Assembly (NCBI RefSeq): GCF_900188025.1 | Contig: NZ_FZNO01000025.1 | Span: 1 to 64,000 of the forward strand | Source: Blastococcus mobilis | Lineage (GTDB): Bacteria > Actinomycetota > Actinomycetes > Mycobacteriales > Geodermatophilaceae | DNA length: 64,000 nucleotides | Reading direction: 5' to 3' | Part shown: piece after piece, positions 57,791-64,000 of the stretch | How the letters are laid out: each line of letters opens with the position of its first letter | How positions within the stretch are numbered: the first letter of the stretch is position 1 | Notes under the pieces: generated by a model | Database searches by the model: none | The model's input: the letters and a program-made list of their open reading frames with translations, nothing else | What the model was told of the DNA's origin: nothing | Translations under genes and position numbers: made by a program

Positions 57791-57989
57791 AGTCCGTGGC
57801 GGAGTGGAACTGGGCGCCGGCGGGATCGGCGTCGTCGGAGCCGACGGCCTGACGCTCCTGCTCGGTGCGGTGCTGGAGGACCTCGTCGTCCGGGTGCGGG
57901 TCCTTCGCGTGCTGCGTGCGGTCGCGGGTCGGGTGCTCCTCGGGCTGGAGGACGTCGTCGAGGCTGGGGGTGTCGTTCGGGCCGGTCAT
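57789..57989 (-). CDS. Small acidic hypothetical protein
   Basis: 66 residues, rich in Asp, Glu, Gln, His and Pro, with no hydrophobic segment: probably disordered. It starts MTGPNDTPSLDDVLQPEEHP. GGACGGAG lies ahead of ATG 57989. It resembles small stress-associated hydrophilic proteins of actinobacteria only in composition. The stop is followed at once by a hairpin repeat. Confidence 0.6.
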   Translation of the reverse strand: MTGPNDTPSLDDVLQPEEHPTRDRTQHAKDPHPDDEVLQHRTEQERQAVGSDDADPAGAQFHSATD

Positions 57990-58065
57990 CGGTGCTCCGT
58001 CCTTCAGGAGTGATCGTCTGCGTCCCGCCCATAGCCGCCACCGGCAATGGCAAACCACGCCCGCG

Positions 58066-58407
58066 TCAGCGAGGTTCGAGCCTGGCGGCGGGCAGCCAGG
58101 CCTCGACCAGCGCCGGCCCGTGCGGGCCGGCGACGGTGTAGGCGACCCGGCCCTGCCAGCTGCCGTCGCGCTGCCGCCACTCGACGAGGAGACCGGGCCA
58201 GATCCCCGGCGCGTCCGGTGGATTGCGCACCCAGCAGTGCCGTCCCTCGCCGCCCTCCCCGGCGGCCGTGCTGTTCCCCGGGGCCGGTGCGGAGGACCGG
58301 TCCGGACCGACCGCGACGGGCTCGCCGGGCGGCCCGGCCATCCCGGAGCGGATGCCGGAATTGACTGCGCGCTCGCCGAGCGAGCGGCCGGACCGTCCGG
58401 GATGCAT
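58066..58407 (-). CDS. Hypothetical protein with HCWV...PGLLVEWR motif
   Basis: 113 residues from ATG 58407. The C-terminal half reads HCWVRNPPDAPGIWPGLLVE, WRQRDGSWQGRVAYTV and VEAWLPAARL, a pattern met in many actinobacterial hypothetical proteins of unknown role. The N-terminal half is Gly/Pro/Ala-rich. A start 54 bases earlier is possible. Confidence 0.6.
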   Translation of the reverse strand: MHPGRSGRSLGERAVNSGIRSGMAGPPGEPVAVGPDRSSAPAPGNSTAAGEGGEGRHCWVRNPPDAPGIWPGLLVEWRQRDGSWQGRVAYTVAGPHGPALVEAWLPAARLEPR

Positions 58408-58643
58408 ACCGCCTGCCACGCGGGAAGTGTCGCACGAAGATCGAACAGGCGTTCGACGCATGGCGTGTCGTGAAACAGCTGGGACGTGCGTGAGCCGTGC
58501 GGGGAAGAGTTCGCAGCGCAGGTCTTTCCTGTTACGGGCCCGTCACATAGCGTCCGGTTCGGCGTCACCTGACGCACGTAGCGTCCCTCCGCGTCACCGT
58601 CCGTTCCTGCCCCCGTCCTCACCGCCCCTCCGAAGGGACTCCT

Positions 58644-61298
58644 GTGCTCGTACGTCTCGGCAGCCCACGCGTTCTCGCGCGACGCGCTGTCCTCGGCTCG
58701 GTCGCCGCCTCGGTCGCCGTGGTGGGTCTGCCCGCCACTGCGCAGGCGGCCGCCCCGACCAGTCCGTTCATCTCCGAGATCCACTACGACAACGACGGAA
58801 CCGATGTCGGTGAGTTCGTCGAGGTGCAGTTGCCCCCCGGCACGAGTTCCGCGGGGCTCTCGATCGTTCGTTACAACGGTGCCACGGGGACCGTCTACAC
58901 CAGCCCGGCCGCGCCGGTACTTCCGGAGGTGACGGCGCCCGCCGAGACGTCGGCCGTGGCCGTGGTCGAGTACCCGGCCAACGGGCTGCAGAACGGCGGC
59001 GCGGCGAGCCCTGAGCCGGACGGCCTGGCGCTGGTCCGCGGCGGGACCGAGGTGCTCGAATTCCTGTCCTACGAGGGTTCCTTCACGGCGACCGGCGGTC
59101 CTGCGGCAGGCATGACCAGCGTGGACATCGGTGTCGTCGAGGCGGGCAACGAACCGGCCGGCCAGTCGCTGTCGCGCGTCCACGACCCGGCGCGGGACTC
59201 GCTGGTGTGGTCGGGTCCCGCGACCGCCACGAAGGGCGCGGTCAACAGCGCGGCTCCCACGCCCGACGCCGAGCCGGAGCCGGCGGGTGCCTGCGACACG
59301 ACGCCGACCCACGAGATCGGCCAGGTCCAGGGTTCCGGCGCCTCGACGGCGCTCGCCGGCCGGGAGGTCACGGTCCGGGGCACCGTCGTCGGCGACGTGC
59401 CGGGCTTCTCCGGTTTCTACCTGCAGGACGTCGACGGTGACGGTGACACCGCGACCTCCGACGGCATCTTCGTCTTCAGCCCCGTCGCCGTGGACCTCGG
59501 GGACACGGTCGCGGTCACCGGCGCGGCCCAGGAGTTCGGCGGCCAGACGCAGATCAACTCGAGGGAGGACGTGGCGGTCTGCGCGGACGGCACCGCGGCG
59601 GACCTGCCCGATGCCACCTCGCTCGACCTGCCGGCCGACGACGCGACCCGCGAGCGGCTCGAGGGCATGCTGGTCGAGGCCGCCGACAGCCTGACGGTCA
59701 GCGAGGTCTACGACCTCACCAGCTTCGGCGAGCTCACCCTCTCCGAGGGCGGCCTGCTGGTGCAGCCCACCGAGCTGGCCCGCCCCGGCCCCGAGGCGCA
59801 GGCGATCGACGCCGAGAACACGCTGCGCCGGATCGTCCTGGACGACGGCGTCAGCGCACGGGTCAGCACGACCACCCGCCCGTACCTGACGGCCGACACC
59901 CCGGTGCGCGTCGGCGACGAACTGGAGTTCACGGCCCCGCTCGTCCTCGGCTACGGCTTCAAGCAGTGGCGCCTCCAGCCGGCCGACGGCACGGCCGCGG
60001 AGACCTTCGCGCCGCAGAACACCCGCCCGGCGGCGCCGGATGAGGTGGGCGGTGACGTCCAGCTGGGTGCGTTCAACGTCCTGAACTACTTCCTCACCTT
60101 CGACCAGAGCGTGGGACGCGGAGCCCGTGACCAGCAGCAGCTCGAGAAGCAGGCCGGCAAGATCGTCCCGGCCATCGAGGCGCTGGGTGCCGACGTGGTG
60201 ACCCTCATGGAGATCGAGGACACCGACTCCACCGAGCTCACCCGGGGCGACGCCAACACCGCACTGGCGGATCTGGTGCGCCGGCTGAACGAGGCGGCCG
60301 GGTACGACAAGTGGAGCTACGTGCCGCTGCCGGAGGAGCTCTACGCCGTCGACCGCGACGTGATCCGCAACGGGATCATCTACCAGCACGCCGTGGTCCA
60401 GCCGGTCGGCGATCCGGTCGGTCTGGTGGACGAGTCGGTCTGGACCAACGCCCGCGAGCCGCAGGCGCAGACCTTCGTCAAGGACGGCGACGCGTTCACG
60501 GTCGTGGCCAACCACTTCAAGTCGAAGGGCTCCGGCTCCGGTCCGGGCAACACCGACACCGGTGACGGCCAGGGCGCCTCCAACGCCGACCGCGTGCGGC
60601 AGGCGGAGTCCCTGGTGGCCTTCACGGAGCAGCTCCGCGAGAACACCGGTGACGAGGACGTGGTCCTCATGGGCGACTTCAACGCCTACACCCAGGAGGA
60701 CCCGATGGTCGTCTTCTACGACTCCGGCTACGCCGACCTCGGCACGCTGTTCGACGAGGGCCGGTACAGCTACGTCTACAACGACATGTCGGGCTCGCTG
60801 GACCACGCCGTCGCCACGCCGGGCCTGACCGACAAGGTCACCGGCGTCGCGCACTGGAACATCAACTCGGTCGAGTCGTTCGCCTACCAGTACGCCGGTG
60901 ACCGGGCGCTCTACGCCCCGACCCCGTACCGGTCCAGCGACCACGACCCGCTGGTGTTCGGCATCGACCTGGAGGAGCGCTGCCAGGGTCTGCTCCCGAC
61001 CATCACCGGCACCGACGGGGACGACGTCCTCACCGGGACCGCCGGCGCCGACGTGATCATGGGCCTGGGTGGCGACGACCGGATCGCCGCGCTGCGCGGT
61101 GAGGACGTCGTGTGCGGCGGCGCCGGTGGCGACACCCTGCTCGGGGACGCCGGCGAGGACGTCCTGATCGGCGGCTTCGCCGACGACTCCCTCGACGGCG
61201 GGCAGGGTGACGACCGCCTGGTCGGCGGCCCCGGCACGGACACGTTCGTGCCCGCCAGCGGTACGGACACCCGGGAGCAGGACGGCGCCGAGTCCTGA
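58644..61298 (+). CDS. Secreted ExeM/NucH-type nuclease with LTD and RTX repeats
   Basis: 884 residues. Tat/Sec-like signal peptide with an Arg-rich start (VLARRAVLGSV, ending ATAQAA). A lamin-tail domain (about 38-165, FISEIHYDNDGTDVGEFVEV), an OB-fold part (about 225-320) and an endonuclease/exonuclease/phosphatase domain (about 470-775) with LMEIEDTDS, NHFKSKGSG, MGDFNAYTQED and SSDHDPLVFGID follow. About eight calcium-binding RTX nonapeptides close it (GGDDRIAAL, GGAGGDTLL). It is likely an extracellular DNase for nutrient recovery. GAAGGGA precedes GTG 58644. Confidence 0.92.
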   Translation: MLVRLGSPRVLARRAVLGSVAASVAVVGLPATAQAAAPTSPFISEIHYDNDGTDVGEFVEVQLPPGTSSAGLSIVRYNGATGTVYTSPAAPVLPEVTAPAETSAVAVVEYPANGLQNGGAASPEPDGLALVRGGTEVLEFLSYEGSFTATGGPAAGMTSVDIGVVEAGNEPAGQSLSRVHDPARDSLVWSGPATATKGAVNSAAPTPDAEPEPAGACDTTPTHEIGQVQGSGASTALAGREVTVRGTVVGDVPGFSGFYLQDVDGDGDTATSDGIFVFSPVAVDLGDTVAVTGAAQEFGGQTQINSREDVAVCADGTAADLPDATSLDLPADDATRERLEGMLVEAADSLTVSEVYDLTSFGELTLSEGGLLVQPTELARPGPEAQAIDAENTLRRIVLDDGVSARVSTTTRPYLTADTPVRVGDELEFTAPLVLGYGFKQWRLQPADGTAAETFAPQNTRPAAPDEVGGDVQLGAFNVLNYFLTFDQSVGRGARDQQQLEKQAGKIVPAIEALGADVVTLMEIEDTDSTELTRGDANTALADLVRRLNEAAGYDKWSYVPLPEELYAVDRDVIRNGIIYQHAVVQPVGDPVGLVDESVWTNAREPQAQTFVKDGDAFTVVANHFKSKGSGSGPGNTDTGDGQGASNADRVRQAESLVAFTEQLRENTGDEDVVLMGDFNAYTQEDPMVVFYDSGYADLGTLFDEGRYSYVYNDMSGSLDHAVATPGLTDKVTGVAHWNINSVESFAYQYAGDRALYAPTPYRSSDHDPLVFGIDLEERCQGLLPTITGTDGDDVLTGTAGADVIMGLGGDDRIAALRGEDVVCGGAGGDTLLGDAGEDVLIGGFADDSLDGGQGDDRLVGGPGTDTFVPASGTDTREQDGAES

Positions 61299-61369
61299 TC
61301 CGACCCGCACCGAACCGCGCCGGCGCGGGCGCCTCCTCGCGAGGTGCCCGCGCCGGTCGCGTTCCGGGG

Positions 61370-63208
61370 TCAGGCGCTTCCGGCGACCCCGGCGGCGAGG
61401 GCGGCGGCGACCTTCTGCAGGAGGGGGTGGTCGGCCAGGTCCTCCACCAGGACCGGCAGGGGGAGCGACCAGTTGGGGCGGTCCACCGTGCCCGGCATGT
61501 TCGGCCGGCGCAGCTCGCCGAGCGCGTCGTCGAGCGTGGCCGAGAGCAGCGTGGACGGCGCCCGGGCCAGCAACTCGTGCGCCCGCGTCACCGCCTCCTC
61601 CACGGACGCGCCCTCCTCCAGCCCGGGCAGGTGCTCCAGCAGCGACGTCCGGCCGCGCTCGAGCTCCTCGTCGGTGCCGGTGCCGTACTCCCGCTGCTCC
61701 TCGACGTCCTCACCGGTCCAGAGCCCCGCGACCGTCGGCAGGTCGTGCGTCGTGATGGCCGCCATCGCCTCCGCGGGCCAGTCGGTCGGGTCGTCGTCCT
61801 CGAACCACAGCAGGCGGTAGGACAGCACCCCGTGCTCGGCCATGGCCTCGCGGACGCCGTCCTCCACGGTGCCGAGGTCCTCGCCCACCACGAGGGCCTG
61901 GGCGCGGTGGCTCTCCAGCGCGACGATGTTCAGCAGGTCCTCGGCCGGATACCGGACGTAGGCGCCGTCGGCCGCCGTGCCGTCCGACGGCACCCACCAC
62001 AGCCGGAACAGCCCCATCACGTGATCGATGCGCAGGCCGCCGGCGCCCGCCATCGTGGCCCGGATCGACTGGATGAACGGCTCGTAATCGGCATCGCGCA
62101 GCCGCCAGGGGATCAGTGGTGGGGAGCCCCAGTCCTGGCCCTGGCTGTTGAAGGCGTCCGGCGGTGCCCCGACGCTGACGCCGTCGGCGAGCACGTCCTG
62201 CCAGGCCCACGCGTCGGCGCCACCGCCGGCGAAGCCGATGGGCAGGTCCTGGATGACGGTCATGTCGCCGGTCGCCGCGGTCAACTGCAGGTCCAGCGCC
62301 CACTGCAGCCAGGCGTGGAAGGCGACGACGGCGCCGTGCTGCTCGACGTAGGAGGCCAGCTCGGGGCTCCCGGGGCGGCGGAGTTCGGCGGGCCAGGTGT
62401 GCCAGTCGCCGCCGTGCTCCTCGACGATGGCGGCCCACGTCGCCCAGTCCTGCAGGGGCCGTCCCTGCTCCTCCCGCCAGCGGGCGAATGCCTCGCCGCC
62501 GCCGTGGGCGAAGAAGATCCGCATGAGGACCTCGCGCTTGCGGGCCCAGATCGCGTCCCTGTCGATCAGCGACCCCTCCGACAGCGCCCGGCCGGCCTCC
62601 GTCTCGAGGTCGACCTTGTCGGCGCCAGGAACCTCGGAGACCCGCAGGTAGAGCGGGTTGCGGAAGCGCCGGGTGGCCGGCAGGTACGGGCTCGCCTCCT
62701 GCCCGGGGGTGGGCGCGACCGCGTGCAACGGGTTGATCAGGAGGAAGCCGGCGCCCTGTTCGGCGGCCATGCGACGGAGCGCCCGCAGGTCGGCCAGGTC
62801 ACCGATGCCCCAGCTGTCGCGGCTCCGGGCCGCGTAGAGCTGGACCGCCCAGCCCCAGGCGCGGTCCTCGGGCAGCCAGCAGCGGCCGGGGGAGACGATC
62901 AGCCGACGGCGTCGTCCCTCCGGCGAGTGCAGCCAGTGGTAGCCCAGCGGGAAGTCGTCGGGCAGTTCGCCGTCGACATGGCGCACCTCGCCGTCCTCGC
63001 AGACGACCTCGGCCTCGGCCTCGTCGACCTCGAGCGCATCGCCGGGGCGGGCGACGATGGGGGCTCGGTCGTCCAGGTCGGCCGGCGGCCGGCCGATGAC
63101 CTCCCGCAGCCGCTCGATGGTGGCCGGGGCCACCTCGTGCTCCTTGTCGAGTGCGTCCAGCCAGCCGGCGTCGATTCCCCACCCGTCGGTGGTCGGTGTT
63201 CGCGTCAC
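61370..63208 (-). CDS. malQ: 4-alpha-glucanotransferase (amylomaltase)
   Basis: Transfers alpha-1,4-glucan segments in maltodextrin/glycogen metabolism. The 612-residue GH77 protein has LLINPLHAVAPTPGQEASPY, the nucleophile region GLRIDHVMGLFRLWWVP, the acid/base VVGEDLGTVEDGV and TTHDLPTVAGLWTGED. GTG 63208 (VTRTPTTDGWG) is chosen; the frame extends much further upstream but overlaps the divergent exporter gene. It is somewhat shorter than many actinobacterial MalQ. Confidence 0.92.
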   Translation of the reverse strand: MTRTPTTDGWGIDAGWLDALDKEHEVAPATIERLREVIGRPPADLDDRAPIVARPGDALEVDEAEAEVVCEDGEVRHVDGELPDDFPLGYHWLHSPEGRRRRLIVSPGRCWLPEDRAWGWAVQLYAARSRDSWGIGDLADLRALRRMAAEQGAGFLLINPLHAVAPTPGQEASPYLPATRRFRNPLYLRVSEVPGADKVDLETEAGRALSEGSLIDRDAIWARKREVLMRIFFAHGGGEAFARWREEQGRPLQDWATWAAIVEEHGGDWHTWPAELRRPGSPELASYVEQHGAVVAFHAWLQWALDLQLTAATGDMTVIQDLPIGFAGGGADAWAWQDVLADGVSVGAPPDAFNSQGQDWGSPPLIPWRLRDADYEPFIQSIRATMAGAGGLRIDHVMGLFRLWWVPSDGTAADGAYVRYPAEDLLNIVALESHRAQALVVGEDLGTVEDGVREAMAEHGVLSYRLLWFEDDDPTDWPAEAMAAITTHDLPTVAGLWTGEDVEEQREYGTGTDEELERGRTSLLEHLPGLEEGASVEEAVTRAHELLARAPSTLLSATLDDALGELRRPNMPGTVDRPNWSLPLPVLVEDLADHPLLQKVAAALAAGVAGSA

Positions 63209-63301
63209 TTCGCGATCCTCGCCGCGCTCCGCTCCGCGCGCAGGACGGGCCGGCGTGGGCCTGGTCTCCTCCTGCCACCGTGGGACCGCGATGATGGTGC
63301 G

Positions 63302-63934
63302 GTGACCCTCGCCGCCGCGGTGCTGACCTTCGCCGTCGTGGCGGGCGCGCTCACGGTGACTCCGGGGCTGGACACGGCGTTGGTCCTGCGCGCCGCACTC
63401 ACCCGCCGCCGTCGGGAGGCGCTCGCGACCGCCGCGGGCATCGTCGCCGGCCTGTTCGTCTGGGGGGCCGCCGCAGCGGTCGGTGTGTCGGCGCTGCTCA
63501 CCGCCTCGGAGGTCGCCTTCGACGTCCTGCGCTACGCCGGCGCGGCCTACCTGGTCGCCTACGGCGTCCGGCTGCTGGTCGCGGCGGTACGCCACCGCGC
63601 TGCTGGGGTGGAGTCGGCCGGCCAGGTGTCCGGGACGGCCTGGCGGGCCGCGCGGACCGGGCTGGTCACCAATCTGCTCAACCCCAAGGTCGGCGTCTTC
63701 TACGTCGCGCTCCTCCCGCAGTTCGTCCCCGCCGGCAGTGATCCGCTGCTGGTCGGCCTGCTGCTGGCGGCGGTGCACGGTGCGCTGTCGATGGTGTGGT
63801 TCCTGCTGCTCACCCAGCTCGCCCAGCTGCTCGGCCGGTGGCTGCGCCGGCCGGGGACGGTCCGCGCGGTCGACGGCGTCACCGGCGTCGCGCTCGTCGG
63901 GTTCGGGCTCCGGCTCGCGGTCACGGCCCGCTGA
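63302..63934 (+). CDS. LysE/RhtB-family exporter
   Basis: 210 residues, about six membrane helices. The family start LTVTPGLDTALVLRAALTRR, then ATAAGIVAGLFVWGAAAAVG and GLVTNLLNPKVGVFYVALLP with the conserved NPK are clear. Likely exports an amino acid or related metabolite. GTG 63302 has no ribosome-binding site; GATGAT six bases ahead may be a leaderless -10. Divergent from malQ with 93 bp between. Confidence 0.92.
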   Translation: MTLAAAVLTFAVVAGALTVTPGLDTALVLRAALTRRRREALATAAGIVAGLFVWGAAAAVGVSALLTASEVAFDVLRYAGAAYLVAYGVRLLVAAVRHRAAGVESAGQVSGTAWRAARTGLVTNLLNPKVGVFYVALLPQFVPAGSDPLLVGLLLAAVHGALSMVWFLLLTQLAQLLGRWLRRPGTVRAVDGVTGVALVGFGLRLAVTAR

Positions 63935-64000
63935 GCTCCGACGCGTGAGCCGCACCGTCGGCACGGCGGAGCCGGAACGGTTGCCGAATCGTGACCGGGG

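Noticed and set aside
57990-61310. Very long minus-strand frame opposite the RTX nuclease
   Set aside because: Only its last 66 codons, with a ribosome-binding site and ATG at 57989, are supported; the rest is the antisense of a clear nuclease gene.

Overview
The window is very GC-rich and gene-dense, with ATGA/GTGA stop-start overlaps, many GTG starts and several leaderless-type promoters. A BldD orthologue, MihF (actinobacterial integration host factor), a helicase-degenerate PriA and a PyrR/PyrK-PyrD pyrimidine operon mark it as a high-GC actinobacterium. The gene order and style suggest the Geodermatophilaceae/Frankiales area; that placement is inference, since no marker search could be run.

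Layout. 1-4.7 kb: the 3' part of rarA, two small membrane proteins and alaS. 4.7-8.7 kb: ruvX, mltG, aroE and a prepilin peptidase. 8.7-14.2 kb: aroC-aroK-aroB-aroQ, an M24 peptidase, efp and nusB (shikimate pathway plus translation and antitermination). 14.3-21.7 kb: an accessory block wedged between nusB and bldD. It holds a secreted Cys-repeat protein, a 64-residue peptide gene, a 925-residue polytopic site-2-type protease with an N-terminal PqqD/RRE-like domain, a decayed PDZ-coding stretch and a large LuxR-type (LAL) ATPase regulator. 21.8-33 kb: bldD and the complete UMP operon pyrR-B-C-carA-carB-K-D-F. 33.2-39.3 kb: mihF, gmk, rpoZ, coaBC, metK, priA. 39.4-48.2 kb: a small membrane protein, def-fmt-rsmB, then rpe-ribD-ribE-ribBA-ribH-hisE-hisG. 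48.2-64 kb: a mixed stretch with an SSI-like lipoprotein, an AllH-like/PucR divergent pair, an SDR, an HTH-MurA fusion, an NmrA-like epimerase, an EamA exporter, DUF998 and EVE-like proteins, a secreted RTX-tailed nuclease, malQ and a LysE-type exporter.

The strongest candidate for an undescribed system is the 14.3-21.7 kb block. The peptide gene and the RRE-M50 protease look like a minimal RiPP-like peptide maturation/release pair with its own regulator. There is no radical SAM enzyme, lanthionine synthetase, cyclodehydratase or ABC exporter next to it.

Two families of small dispersed repeats also stand out. Elements of 77-78 nt sit exactly between the overlapping stop/start codons of aroC/aroK, pyrB/pyrC, pyrC/carA and ribE/ribBA and stay open in frame, resembling mycobacterial MIRUs. 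GC-rich hairpin elements begin at, or within a few bases of, the stop codons of rpoZ, metK, the SDR gene and a small hypothetical gene. A PyrR-binding RNA hairpin overlaps the pyrR ribosome-binding site, and a palindrome covers the -10 region of the HTH-MurA gene.
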